A DNA stretch of 50,074 bases from Phycisphaerae bacterium (lineage in GTDB: Bacteria; Planctomycetota; Phycisphaerae; Sedimentisphaerales; Anaerohalosphaeraceae), in contig JADHXS010000003.1 of the NCBI GenBank assembly GCA_016782835.1, positions 1 to 50,074 on the forward strand, read 5' to 3'. Under the pieces are notes generated by a model. The model saw only the letters and a program-made list of their open reading frames with translations, was not told the DNA's origin and ran no database searches. Each line of letters opens with the position of its first letter. Positions within the stretch are counted from its first letter, which is position 1. A program made the translations under genes and the position numbers. This document shows, one piece after another, positions 8,976 through 19,320 of this stretch.

Positions 8976-9449
8976 ATGAAGTTAGCAGATATCGTTTGTG
9001 TTGGCGCCATTATTCCGCAATTGGAGTCAAGGGAGCGGGATGGGGTGATTCATGAGCTGATTCAAGCTTTACTTAAAAACAAAAAACACGCTAAAATCGA
9101 TCCCAAAGCATTGGCCAAAGCAGTCATTAAGCGGGAAAATGAGGCCAGCACCGGCATCGGCAAAGGGGTGGCGGTACCGCATGTCAAGCATGAAGCCGTT
9201 ACCGAACCCATTGCGGTTGTTGGTTGTTCGTCGGAGGGCATCGATTTTATTTCGTTGGATAAGCAGCCGGTTTATTCGGTGTTTCTGCTGCTTAGCCCGG
9301 CGGATGAACCGGACAAGCATTTGCAGGCGATGGAAACCATATTCAGGAATTTGCAGAAAGATGATTTTCGTCGTTTCCTTCGTCAGGTTCGGAATCGAGA
9401 AGATGTGATAGAGGCGATCAAGGACGCTGATGAGTCGTCTGCAGAATAA
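8976..9449 (+). CDS. ptsN: PTS EIIA domain protein (PtsN/IIA-Ntr-like)
   Basis: GIGKGVAVPHVKHEAV active-site His context; PTS_EIIA_2 length and fold pattern. Confidence 0.85.
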   Translation: MKLADIVCVGAIIPQLESRERDGVIHELIQALLKNKKHAKIDPKALAKAVIKRENEASTGIGKGVAVPHVKHEAVTEPIAVVGCSSEGIDFISLDKQPVYSVFLLLSPADEPDKHLQAMETIFRNLQKDDFRRFLRQVRNREDVIEAIKDADESSAE

Positions 9450-9500
9450 GGTTGGCAGACCATAAACAAAAAGACGGGAGCCCAGAACGAAAGATGAACT

Positions 9501-9806
9501 GTGTCTAAACTGACATACGAAACTGAAGCAGAAGTCAAAAGTCCGGATGGACTGCATATGCGTCCGGCGATGCTGTTTGTGGATTTGGCAAATACATTTG
9601 AGTCAGACATCACAGTCAGCAATGGGGATATGACGATTGACGCTAAAAGCATTATGCAAATGACGATGCTCGCTGCGACTCATGGAACACGTTTGAAGAT
9701 TCGAGCGGAAGGTCCGGATGCTCAAAAGGCGGCACAATCTCTTCGGGAGTTGCTGGAAAGTCAGCTTATAGGTGATTCGACGGCTGTGAGCGAAAAGGAA
9801 GGATAG
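9501..9806 (+). CDS. ptsH: HPr family phosphocarrier protein
   Basis: SPDGLHMRPAMLFVDLA (His site), AKSIMQMTMLAATHGTRLKIRAEGPDA (regulatory Ser context); GTG start at 9501. Confidence 0.9.
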   Translation: MSKLTYETEAEVKSPDGLHMRPAMLFVDLANTFESDITVSNGDMTIDAKSIMQMTMLAATHGTRLKIRAEGPDAQKAAQSLRELLESQLIGDSTAVSEKEG

Positions 9807-9814
9807 AAAACTCG

Positions 9815-11551
9815 ATGGAGATCAGAAAGGGAATTGCAGTTTCGCCCGGTATTGCAATAGCAAAGCCGATGGTGATCGATTCGAAAGATTACCGGATCCC
9901 CAGACGGTCTATCATGCCCTCACAACGCGATAAGGAAATTCAACGCTTACGAAAAGCCTTTTCGAAGGCCATTTTAGAATTGGAAAACCTCGGATCGTCG
10001 AAGGCGATACAGGAAGGTAAAATCGGCGATATTTTTGCTGTTCATATGCGTTTTTTGAAAGACCGCAGTTTCCGTAAACGGGTGACGGATTTCATTTCGA
10101 AAGACTTGGTGACCGCCGAATATGCTGTGTCCACAATTTTACGAGAAATCGCTTCACACTTTGCCGGGATTGACGATGCTTATATCAGTGAACGGGCGGC
10201 AGATATTTTTGACATTGAAAAGCGCTTATTGACTCATCTTCTCGGAAAAAAACAGGAAGAGGTTGATCATTTACGTGAAGAAGTAGTGATCCTTGCGGCT
10301 GATTTAACACCCACCCAAACTGCAGGATTTAATAAATCATTTGTGAAGGGATTTGCGACGGAAAAAGGGGGGCGCACCAGCCATACGGCGATTGTGGCTC
10401 GTTCGCTGGGGATTCCCGCGGTAGTGGCCTTAGGTGATTTATCCTCTGAAGTACCGCCGGAGTGCGTGGTGATTGTTGACGGCAATCGCGGTGTTGTGAT
10501 TATAGACCCGGATGATGACACGCTGAAACAATACGATGTGTATGCCCAACAGATGACCCAGTTTGTTCATGAACTGGACCAGCTTCAGGAATTACCGGCT
10601 GAAACCCGGGATGGTGTTCATATCAAAATGTTGGGAAATATCGAATTTCCGGATGAAGCCGAGCAAATCATTGAAAAAGGCGGTGAAGGAATCGGGCTTT
10701 ATCGAACGGAGTTTTTGTTTCTGTATGGCGGCCAGGAACCCACAGAGGAAGATCATTATAATGCGTATGCAGAGGCGATACGTGCTGTCGGCGATAAGCC
10801 GGTTGTTATTCGTACCATGGATTTAGGGGCAGACAAACTTCCCCATACAAGGTGGCACCCGAATGAAACCAATCCTGTCCTGGGACTGCGTTCGATACGC
10901 TATTGCCTGCAGGATCTTTCCTTGTTCAAAACCCAGTTGCGGGCAATCCTGCGTGCCTCTGTCCTGGGAGATGTACGTGTTATGTTTCCCCTCATAACGA
11001 ATCTTCAGGAGCTGCGCCAGGCCAAAATGATTCTTCGAGATGTCATGGAAGACCTGGATGAATTTGCAGTCCCCTACAATGCGGATTTGCCGGTGGGAAT
11101 TATGATCGAAACCCCCAGTTCGGCCTTGACGGCTTCATTATTAGCCAATGAATCATCATTTTTCAGTGTTGGAACCAATGACCTGATTCAGTATACCCTT
11201 GCGGTGGACCGTGCTAACGAGCATGTCTCAACGCTGTTTTCCGCTGCAGAGCCTGCTGTTTTGTATTTGATACGCAGTGTCATTCATGAGTCGTACAAAG
11301 CCGGAATCGGTTTGAGCATTTGCGGTGAAATTGCTTCGGATCCTGAGTTTATCATGCTGCTTTTGGGAATGGGCGTTCGGACGCTGTCGCTGGCTCCGCC
11401 GATGATTCCGGAAATCAAAAAAATTATTCGTTCCGTGACGATTGAAGAATGCAATAAATTATCACGTGCCGTATCAACCATGGATTCAGCCAGACAGATC
11501 AAAAATTATTTACGGGATGCGGCGATACGCATTCTGCCGGAAACATTTTAG
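9815..11551 (+). CDS. ptsI: Phosphoenolpyruvate-protein phosphotransferase (EI)
   Basis: GGRTSHTAIVARSLGIPAVV, GIGLYRTEFLF, FSVGTNDLIQYTLAVDR, LSICGEIASDP. Confidence 0.96.
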   Translation: MEIRKGIAVSPGIAIAKPMVIDSKDYRIPRRSIMPSQRDKEIQRLRKAFSKAILELENLGSSKAIQEGKIGDIFAVHMRFLKDRSFRKRVTDFISKDLVTAEYAVSTILREIASHFAGIDDAYISERAADIFDIEKRLLTHLLGKKQEEVDHLREEVVILAADLTPTQTAGFNKSFVKGFATEKGGRTSHTAIVARSLGIPAVVALGDLSSEVPPECVVIVDGNRGVVIIDPDDDTLKQYDVYAQQMTQFVHELDQLQELPAETRDGVHIKMLGNIEFPDEAEQIIEKGGEGIGLYRTEFLFLYGGQEPTEEDHYNAYAEAIRAVGDKPVVIRTMDLGADKLPHTRWHPNETNPVLGLRSIRYCLQDLSLFKTQLRAILRASVLGDVRVMFPLITNLQELRQAKMILRDVMEDLDEFAVPYNADLPVGIMIETPSSALTASLLANESSFFSVGTNDLIQYTLAVDRANEHVSTLFSAAEPAVLYLIRSVIHESYKAGIGLSICGEIASDPEFIMLLLGMGVRTLSLAPPMIPEIKKIIRSVTIEECNKLSRAVSTMDSARQIKNYLRDAAIRILPETF

Positions 11552-11617
11552 CGTCAAGAATGAAATACCGGACTTCTTAACCGGTTGAGAATTTCAAACG
11601 ATAGTAAAATATTATAT

Positions 11618-12295
11618 ATGCAGGAAAAACGACAAACATTGATCGCGGATTTCGCAATTCAGGGACGATTGGCTTATTTGTCGCATCAGGAAACATTGAC
11701 GATGTTACAACGGGCTCTTTTGCGGGCGGAGGTGCCTGTTGCATTTTCCAGAGGATTTAATCCTCGACCGCGTCTATCCATCCCGCTGCCTCGCAGTGTC
11801 GGAACGCAATCCGGCACAGAGCGGCTCTGTGCCGTCCTTTTGACAGAAAACCCAATCCGTGCTGCGGATGTCTCATCTCGGTTTACCAAACAGCTTCCGG
11901 CAGATTGTGTCCTTCTGGACGTTCAGTGTGTTGAAGGGAAACGCTCTTTTTATCCGAGTGGTGTTCGTTATGTATTCACCCTGTTAGAAAATCTTGATAG
12001 TGACCGACAGCATTATTTTGCGGATTGCCAGGCCGACATCGAAGCAGGCCGGCCGATTGAGGTGCAGCGATATCGGGCCAAAAAGAAAACGCAGCAGCCG
12101 TTCGATATCTCCCCCTTTGTTGAGCAACTTTGTTTTTCAGAAAACCAGGTGGAGATTTTCTGCCGTGTCAGTCAGGAAGGAAGCGTGCGAATCGATGAAT
12201 TGATGCAATGGCTGCATCTTGAAGCCGATCAATTAAAAGAACCTGTCAAACGGACAGAAATTCAATGGGAACAGAATTCTCAGGAGCATAACTAA
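11618..12295 (+). CDS. TIGR03936/DUF2344 radical-SAM-associated protein
   Basis: GRLAYLSHQETLTMLQRALLRAEVPVAFSRGFNPRPRLSIPLPRSVG; located directly upstream of rng. Start re-assigned from 11585 to ATG 11618. Confidence 0.85.
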   Translation: MQEKRQTLIADFAIQGRLAYLSHQETLTMLQRALLRAEVPVAFSRGFNPRPRLSIPLPRSVGTQSGTERLCAVLLTENPIRAADVSSRFTKQLPADCVLLDVQCVEGKRSFYPSGVRYVFTLLENLDSDRQHYFADCQADIEAGRPIEVQRYRAKKKTQQPFDISPFVEQLCFSENQVEIFCRVSQEGSVRIDELMQWLHLEADQLKEPVKRTEIQWEQNSQEHN

Positions 12296-12297
12296 GA

Positions 12298-13821
12298 ATG
12301 GCAAGAGAAATGCTAATTAACGTTTCGGAAGGTGAAGAATGCCGCGTCGCCGTGGTTGAAGACGGTTCACTGGAAGAACTCTATACCGAGCGATTTCACC
12401 TGGCCAGCCATGTCGGCAATATTTACAAAGGCCGGATTGTCAATGTTGAACCCGGTATCCAGGCGGCATTTATCGATTTTGGTTTGGAGAAAAACGGTTT
12501 TTTACATATCAGCGACATCCATCCGCGTTATTTCGGTAAAAAGGAAACGATTGAAAATATCGGCCGACGAAAAGCATTAAAGCAGCGTCCTCCGATTCAA
12601 AAGTGCCTGAAGAAAGGACAGGATATTATTGTTCAGGTTACAAAGGAAGGAATCAATACCAAGGGCCCGACACTGACAACCTATATTTCACTGCCCGGAA
12701 AATATCTTGTTCTGATGCCGTGGATGACAGGGGTTGGGGTTTCACAGAAAATCGAAGAAGAGGAAGAACGTAAAAAGCTGCGTGAAGTGGTCGAATCCGT
12801 TTCGCTGCCCAAAAATGCGGGTGTTATCATTCGTACCGCTGCAATGCTGGCGAAAAAACGTGAGCTCCAAAATGATATCAATTATTTGAAGCGGCTCTGG
12901 CGAGTCATCAATAAGCGAATCGAAACCGAAAACTCCCCCGTCGAGGTTTATCAGGAATCCGACTTAGCGATTCGGACCGTTCGGGATATTTTTGACAGTT
13001 CCATACGAAAAATCTTCTGTGACAATGAACAGGTAACCCGAAAAATTCGTGATTTTCTTTCGATTGTCCAGCCCCGGCTTAAGCGACGGGCCACCTACTA
13101 CGACGGAAAGAGTCCGTTATTTCACAAGTACAATATTGAAAAGGAAATCGAAAAAATCCAGTCCAGTCATGTTGAATTAAAAAGCGGCGGTTCTCTGGTC
13201 ATTGAACAGACCGAAGCGCTGGTCGCAATTGATGTCAATAGCGGCAAATACCGTAAACAGTCCAATGCCGAACAGACGGCGTTTAAAATTAATCAGGAAG
13301 CTGTGGTTGAAATTGTGCGGCAGTTAAAACTACGTGATATGGGGGGGCTGATCATCTGTGATTTTATTGACATGCGGGATAACAAACATCGGCGTGAGAT
13401 TGAGAAAATTTTTCGTGAGCAGCTTCGTTCGGATCGTGCTCGCTCGCGTGCTTTACGGATGAGTGCTTTCGGTCTGATCGAACTAACACGTCAGCGGATG
13501 CGTCCTTCGCTGCAATCGAGTACCTATTTAACCTGTCCCCATTGTCACGGAAGCGGTGTGGTTAAAAGTTTTGAATCTCAGTCCATCGAGATTTTAAGAA
13601 TGATCCGTTTAGCCGCCTCTAAAAAGGAGATTTGCAGGATTGAAGTCATGGTGTCTGCTGATGTTGCGAACTTCCTGCAAAATCGCCGTCGGGTTGTTCT
13701 TACTCAAATTGAAGAAACATTAGAGAAAGCGATTGTGATTCATCCGAATTTTCTGGGAACGACCGGTGAGCAGAAAATCGTTTGTTATGATGAACGCGGA
13801 GCGGTCGTCAAGTTTGGATGA
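12298..13821 (+). CDS. rng: Ribonuclease G/E family
   Basis: NIYKGRIVNVEPGIQAAFIDFGLEKNGFLHISDI, ALVAIDVNSGKY, GGLIICDFIDM, zinc link CPHCHGSG. Confidence 0.95.
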   Translation: MAREMLINVSEGEECRVAVVEDGSLEELYTERFHLASHVGNIYKGRIVNVEPGIQAAFIDFGLEKNGFLHISDIHPRYFGKKETIENIGRRKALKQRPPIQKCLKKGQDIIVQVTKEGINTKGPTLTTYISLPGKYLVLMPWMTGVGVSQKIEEEEERKKLREVVESVSLPKNAGVIIRTAAMLAKKRELQNDINYLKRLWRVINKRIETENSPVEVYQESDLAIRTVRDIFDSSIRKIFCDNEQVTRKIRDFLSIVQPRLKRRATYYDGKSPLFHKYNIEKEIEKIQSSHVELKSGGSLVIEQTEALVAIDVNSGKYRKQSNAEQTAFKINQEAVVEIVRQLKLRDMGGLIICDFIDMRDNKHRREIEKIFREQLRSDRARSRALRMSAFGLIELTRQRMRPSLQSSTYLTCPHCHGSGVVKSFESQSIEILRMIRLAASKKEICRIEVMVSADVANFLQNRRRVVLTQIEETLEKAIVIHPNFLGTTGEQKIVCYDERGAVVKFG

Positions 13822-13834
13822 AGGGAGTTTTCAA

Positions 13835-14857
13835 ATGCTCAATAAAGAAAAGACAAATGCAGCTTCCGCCAATACGGGAGCAATTGATATTGATTTTGCG
13901 GAACGTGTGATTCAAGCGGAGGGCCGTGCTGTAATGGGATTGTCTGTTTTGGCACGGCAACCTGTTTTTGAAGAAACGGTTCGACAATTTCTGGAGTGTA
14001 GTGGTTCTGTGATTGTTACGGGCATGGGCAAAGCGGGGATTGTCGCCCATAAGATCAGTGCGACCCTGGCGTCGACAGGGACGGCCAGTCATTTTCTGCA
14101 TCCGGCTGAAGCGGTTCACGGAGATTTGGGCAGGATTCAGACCAATGATATTGTATTGGCACTGAGTCACAGCGGTGAGAGCGAAGAGATTGTTCGTTTA
14201 ATTGAGCCGTTGAAGCAGCGGGAAATAAAGCTCATTTCGATTGTCGGAGATTCGCAGTCACGTCTGGCGGTTCACAGTGATATTGTGTTGTGTATGGGAA
14301 TGCTGACGGAGGCGTGCCCACTGGGCGTGGCCCCGACGGTTTCAACAACCTGTATGCTTGCACTGGGCGATGCACTGGCACTGACAACGATGAAAGCTCG
14401 TGATTTCAGTGTCGAAGATTATGCCCGATTCCACCCGGCCGGAGCGTTGGGCCGAAAACTGCTGACGGTCGGGCAAACCATGTGGTTCAAGCCCGGTGAG
14501 TCGCTTCCGCTGGCGATGCTGGATGATACAATTGAAGAAATGCTGGTAAAAAATGAAACGACTAAGCGTCGTGGTGCAGTCATGGTGACGGATGCATCCG
14601 GGAAATTGGCGGGTATTATTACGGATGCGGATTTACGGCGTGCCATGGCCAAAAGCGGCGTCGCCGTTTTTGCCTGCAAAACAGCCGAGTTAATGACACC
14701 AAATTGTAAACGGGTACGAGAAGATGCCTTAGCCGCTGAAGCGATGGCGATTTTTCATAAGTATCGTATCGATGAATTGCCGGTTATCGATGCCGACGAT
14801 AAACCGGTTGGGCTGATCGATGTTCAGGATATTGTTGCGATTAAGATTGTAGGATGA
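13835..14857 (+). CDS. kdsD: KpsF/GutQ-type arabinose-5-phosphate isomerase (SIS + 2 CBS)
   Basis: VIVTGMGKAGIVAHKISATLASTGTASHFLHPAEAVHGDLG, ALSHSGESEEI, FHPAGALGRKLL, CBS pair. ATG 13835 follows AAGGGAG; ORF-track start 13766 overlaps rng. Confidence 0.92.
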   Translation: MLNKEKTNAASANTGAIDIDFAERVIQAEGRAVMGLSVLARQPVFEETVRQFLECSGSVIVTGMGKAGIVAHKISATLASTGTASHFLHPAEAVHGDLGRIQTNDIVLALSHSGESEEIVRLIEPLKQREIKLISIVGDSQSRLAVHSDIVLCMGMLTEACPLGVAPTVSTTCMLALGDALALTTMKARDFSVEDYARFHPAGALGRKLLTVGQTMWFKPGESLPLAMLDDTIEEMLVKNETTKRRGAVMVTDASGKLAGIITDADLRRAMAKSGVAVFACKTAELMTPNCKRVREDALAAEAMAIFHKYRIDELPVIDADDKPVGLIDVQDIVAIKIVG

Positions 14858-15381
14858 TTTTTATGATGGACGTGGACTTTTCAAAGTTCAGATTACTGGT
14901 CATGGATGTGGATGGTGTTTTAACGGATGGGGGGATTATTATCCATTCCGATGGGACGGAAAGTAAACGTTTTCATGTCATGGATGGGCATCGCATCAAG
15001 ATGTGGCAGCGGGCGGGGCTTGAGGCGGCGATTATTAGCGGCCGACAGACGGAAACGACCGTCTTGCGTGCCAAACAGCTTGGGATTAAGCGGATATTAC
15101 AAGACTGTAAGGAAAAACTGCCGGTGTTTGAATCGTTGCTGGCCGCGACCGGATTCTCGCCCGATGAGGTTGTCTGTATCGGTGATGACTTAATGGATAT
15201 TCCGCTCATTAAACGGGCCGGGTTTGGTGTTGCGGTTGCAAATGCGGCAAATGAATTAAAAACTGTTGCTGATTATGTCACCTCCCGGAACGGCGGCGAC
15301 GGGGCAGTCGCGGAGGTGATTGAGATGATTCTCAAAAATAGCGGAACATGGGACTCGCTAATACAGCGGTATCTGGTATAA
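14854..15381 (+). CDS. kdsC: KDO 8-phosphate phosphatase, HAD family
   Basis: LLVMDVDGVLTDGGIIIHSDGTESKRFHVMDGHRIKMWQRAGLEAAIISGRQ...VCIGDDLMDIPLIKRAGFGVAVANA. Confidence 0.92.
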   Translation: MIFMMDVDFSKFRLLVMDVDGVLTDGGIIIHSDGTESKRFHVMDGHRIKMWQRAGLEAAIISGRQTETTVLRAKQLGIKRILQDCKEKLPVFESLLAATGFSPDEVVCIGDDLMDIPLIKRAGFGVAVANAANELKTVADYVTSRNGGDGAVAEVIEMILKNSGTWDSLIQRYLV

Positions 15382-15426
15382 TAAATCAGCTTAAAATGAT
15401 TTAGCGTTATAAACGAGTTTTATCAA

Positions 15427-18357
15427 ATGAGAAAAGTTCTGATTGGTCTGATAGCCTTTGGGATCGTCCTTTTGGGGTTCTGGGGATACGTTGCTTGGAT
15501 GGATACGCCTCCGATTCAGGTGCCGCATGCAACTGATGCGCAGGACATGGATATACCGCCCACTGATACCGATCCGCAGCCGATGGGTGACACGACGCTG
15601 GAAGTTGTGGGTCGAACTCGGTATTTTAAATATGACCCAGTCACGAAAGAAGCAATGGCTGAGTATGGTTTCCAATTGCTGTTAAATCCGGGAGAGGGGT
15701 CATCTCGCTGGCGTGTGGAAAAGCCCTATCTGGTCTTTTATCAACCGGATTACCAGTGCCGCATTGATTCTGAAAGGGGGACGTTCCAGGTTGAAACGGC
15801 CGGGTCTCAAAGTGTTCCGAAAGATGCGCAGTTGGATGAAAATGTGGTGATTCATATCACGTCTCGTCCGGGAAGCCGGATCAATGAAACAACCATCTAT
15901 ATGGATGATTTGACATTCAGCAGTGAGCGTTCGGAATTCGCAACAGACGGCCCGGTAACCGTTCAATCTATACAACTCCAACTGGAGGGGCATGGTTTAG
16001 TTTTGATTTTTAATACGGGTATCGGAAAGGTGGAATATTTACAAATTAAGGATTTGGACTTTCTTCGGCTCAAAGGTTTTGCGTCTTCAAATTCCTCGTT
16101 AGAGTCGAAACCAACCGAGGTCTCTGGTGAAGACAAAATGCCATCAGAACTTCAGCCTGCAGACCAGACGACCTCTCCGGAAATTGCAGCGTCTGAGCAG
16201 GATGTTTCGCAGCAGAAGGAGCCTGATTCATCGGATAACCTTTACCGGTGCGATATCCGAGACAATGTGATGATTCAATACGGTAATGAGTTGGTCGTGT
16301 CAGGCGCCGATCAGGTGGATATCCTGAATATCCGTCCCTCAAGTATGAATGATGCGAATACGGATGACAGCGATAATAAAAATAAAGGTCGTTCCGGCGA
16401 CATTGCGGATGCGGCCATACCATCGTCTCCGCAACAGCCGGGCTCTGTTTCGAATTCTCCCGAACCGACGCGGTCGCAGGCGGTTGCTCGGACCGATGAG
16501 TCGCAGGATGTTATCGTTAATTGTGATGGCGGGATGATTTTTCAGCCGATGCAGCGTGCGGAGTCGGTCAGTAACAAGGCGTCGGATTCGGCTCTGGCAT
16601 TTGAAATGTCCGGAACTCCTTTGAAGATAGGCCGTGTTCGCACCGGTTTATTAGATAAGGGTTCTGAAACACTGGCCCATTGCGGGGCTTTATATTATAA
16701 ACCTACTGAAGATATTCTGCGTTTGTTTACGAATAAACGCCAGCCTCAGATTTTGTTAAATACGCAGGAATCCAACAGTCGGATCGAAACAAACGGAAAT
16801 GTTTTTTGGGACCGCAAAGCTCAGCGAGCCAATATTGCCGGACCGGGAAAGGTTTATATCGGCAATGTCAAAAATCCAACAGCCCAACCCAGTGAAATTT
16901 CGTTTGATGGTGTGATGGACCTGTTGTTTGCACAGATGCCGGATGATGTTTCGTTGGCGACGACGATCCGGACAATCAATTTTACCGGCGGCATGGACGC
17001 AATCCTGCGGCAAAACGGTACGCTGAAAACACTAGCGGATTCAGCCGTGCTTGAGTTTGGACGCGAGAATGAACTCTCTGAAGCACGTTTAGACGGGGAT
17101 GTTCATTTTGAATCATTTGAGGCGGGAAAATCCTCATCGCAAGCTGCTGCTGAATCGGCAATTTTTCATTTTGACAACAATCAGATTTCAACGGCGGATC
17201 TAAAGGGAGCCGTTCATTTTGTGTCAGCTTCGGGCCAGATGGATTCTTCAAACGCACGGATTGAATTTGACCCGGATTCAAACGGGACGATGCATCCAAA
17301 AATGATTCGAACAAATGGTGATTCGGTTTTGCAGAGCCCTTCTTCCGGAACAGAACAGCCTTCAGCAAGGTTTGAGGCGAAAAAAATTGATTATGACATG
17401 CAAACGGGAACCGGGCTGGCGCATGGACCTATTCGTTTTACGTTTTATCAGCCGGCCCAGCCGGATGCGGCCACGGTTGAATTATGGGTCCCTGTGACGA
17501 TTACGGCCGATGAAAGCGCTCAATTTCGCGCGAATACTGACCGGACGATTAAACAGGTTGTGTTCAATAAAAACGTGATTGCGTTACGTATTTTGGAAAC
17601 ATCTCTCTATACGCAGCGAGATGAGTTTCATGGGGACAAGTTAATTGTTGATGTTGATAAAAACGAGGCAGGTTCGGCGGGTATCAATCGTATTACATTT
17701 ACGCAAGGGCGGGTATTTGGTCAGTCTAAAAAACTGCGAGGCGAGGAGATTCTGTTTAATGTGCGACTGACCTGCAAAGAGATGGTTTATGACCAAACTA
17801 CCAGCGTCGTTCTTGCTAAAGGTCCGGGCCAAATTCAATTGGACAACAGCAACGCCGAACCTTCCAATTCCGGCAATGTTGGTATCAATTTCCGACGTCC
17901 GTGTTATGCACTTATCGAAGGATTTGATACAATTCAATGGGATCTCGATAATCAGCAAATTGCAGCCAATGGAGACGAAAAGACAATGCAGTTTGCCTAT
18001 GTTCCATTAATTAATGGGGAAGTGGAAAAATACATTTTTGTGAATTCGCAAACGTTAGATGCAAGTTATCAGACGGATGCATTCGGAACACCGGCTATCA
18101 AACGTGTTTTTACCGATAAAGCGATTACTTATGTTGAAACGGATCGGGATAAAAAGAAAATATTGTTGACACTGGTTGGCCAGACACTGGAATATAATGC
18201 GATATCCGATGTGGGCTGGTTGACGATTACCGGTTCTGAAGCCAATCCCTGTTTCATAAATGGGAATCGTACCCCGGCCATTCGTTATAATGTTAATACC
18301 GGGCAATTTGATGCGTCGCTGTCACGGACGCCGGGTGTCTTGAGTCCTTTGAAATAA
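15427..18357 (+). CDS. Very large LptC/LptA (OstA)-like envelope protein
   Basis: Single N-terminal TM, then LptC-like TIYMDDLTFSSERSEFATDGPVTVQSIQLQLEGHGL; later OstA-like repeats (RIETNGNVFWDRKAQRANIAGPGKVYI, LKGAVHFVSASGQMDSSNARIEFD); follows kdsD-kdsC as lptC does in proteobacteria. Confidence 0.65.
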   Translation: MRKVLIGLIAFGIVLLGFWGYVAWMDTPPIQVPHATDAQDMDIPPTDTDPQPMGDTTLEVVGRTRYFKYDPVTKEAMAEYGFQLLLNPGEGSSRWRVEKPYLVFYQPDYQCRIDSERGTFQVETAGSQSVPKDAQLDENVVIHITSRPGSRINETTIYMDDLTFSSERSEFATDGPVTVQSIQLQLEGHGLVLIFNTGIGKVEYLQIKDLDFLRLKGFASSNSSLESKPTEVSGEDKMPSELQPADQTTSPEIAASEQDVSQQKEPDSSDNLYRCDIRDNVMIQYGNELVVSGADQVDILNIRPSSMNDANTDDSDNKNKGRSGDIADAAIPSSPQQPGSVSNSPEPTRSQAVARTDESQDVIVNCDGGMIFQPMQRAESVSNKASDSALAFEMSGTPLKIGRVRTGLLDKGSETLAHCGALYYKPTEDILRLFTNKRQPQILLNTQESNSRIETNGNVFWDRKAQRANIAGPGKVYIGNVKNPTAQPSEISFDGVMDLLFAQMPDDVSLATTIRTINFTGGMDAILRQNGTLKTLADSAVLEFGRENELSEARLDGDVHFESFEAGKSSSQAAAESAIFHFDNNQISTADLKGAVHFVSASGQMDSSNARIEFDPDSNGTMHPKMIRTNGDSVLQSPSSGTEQPSARFEAKKIDYDMQTGTGLAHGPIRFTFYQPAQPDAATVELWVPVTITADESAQFRANTDRTIKQVVFNKNVIALRILETSLYTQRDEFHGDKLIVDVDKNEAGSAGINRITFTQGRVFGQSKKLRGEEILFNVRLTCKEMVYDQTTSVVLAKGPGQIQLDNSNAEPSNSGNVGINFRRPCYALIEGFDTIQWDLDNQQIAANGDEKTMQFAYVPLINGEVEKYIFVNSQTLDASYQTDAFGTPAIKRVFTDKAITYVETDRDKKKILLTLVGQTLEYNAISDVGWLTITGSEANPCFINGNRTPAIRYNVNTGQFDASLSRTPGVLSPLK

Positions 18358-18444
18358 TCCTGTTCCGTCAGGTACGGCAACAGGGGGCACTGTTATTTTG
18401 AATCCCGATAGCCTTAATACACATGAAACAGTGAGGTTTGTTCG

Positions 18445-19320
18445 TTACTCAAAATCTTCGGGCAGAAATTGTGTTTCGAATTTGGTTCCGCCAAGTCGCA
18501 GGGCGGCCAGTTCCGCCTCGCTGACCTTACCATGAATAAATTGCTGAACAACGTCGTGCGGATGGTTACGGATATGGTCTGCATCGCCGTCTGCGATGAT
18601 TCGCCCTTTATGGAACATGATAATCCTGTCCGCAATCTTATAAGCGCTTTTCATATCATGGGTAACGACCACGCTTGTAGCAGCCAATTCCTTTTGGAGT
18701 TTGATAATGAGTTCATTAATTACATCCGAAGTAATTGGGTCCAGACCCGTTGTGGGTTCATCGTACAAAATAATTTCAGGGTTTAACGCAATCGCACGTG
18801 CCAGTGAGACGCGTTTTTTTTGTCCGCCGGACAGCGAAGCGGGATAATAATTCTGAAAGCCATCCATGCCGACCATCGCCAGCTTTTGCTTAACCGTGTC
18901 CGCCAGCGCTTTATAATCTTTGATTTTATAATGCTGTTCGACGGGGAAAGTAATATTCTCATAGACCGTCAAACTGTCAAATAGGGCTCCCATCTGAAAA
19001 CAAAAGCCGAACTGGGTGCGGATTTTAGCAAGCCGGTGTTCTTCTTTGTCATCAATCCTTTCGCCCTTGAAATAAACGCTTCCTTCGGTAGGACGCTCCA
19101 GGACAATTAGATGCTTCATAAAAACGGTTTTCCCGCAGCCGGAAGGGCCGATGATAACGGTTGTTTTGGCTTTTTCGATAGCGATAGAGATATTTTCGAG
19201 AACGACTCGTTCACCGAATTGCTTGGTAATATTCTGTGCGACGAGTATTCCGTCTTCAGGTTTTACGATTTTTCGCGGCACGGTAAGGTTTTCTCCTACA
19301 GCAGCGGCCTGATCGGCCAA
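18445..19320 (-). CDS. mlaF: MlaF-like ABC transporter ATP-binding protein
   Basis: IIGPSGCGKTVFMKHLIVLERPTEGSVYF, LSGGQKKRVSLARAIALNPEIILYDEPTTGLDPI; adjacent MlaE permease. Confidence 0.85.
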   Translation of the reverse strand: MADQAAAVGENLTVPRKIVKPEDGILVAQNITKQFGERVVLENISIAIEKAKTTVIIGPSGCGKTVFMKHLIVLERPTEGSVYFKGERIDDKEEHRLAKIRTQFGFCFQMGALFDSLTVYENITFPVEQHYKIKDYKALADTVKQKLAMVGMDGFQNYYPASLSGGQKKRVSLARAIALNPEIILYDEPTTGLDPITSDVINELIIKLQKELAATSVVVTHDMKSAYKIADRIIMFHKGRIIADGDADHIRNHPHDVVQQFIHGKVSEAELAALRLGGTKFETQFLPEDFE

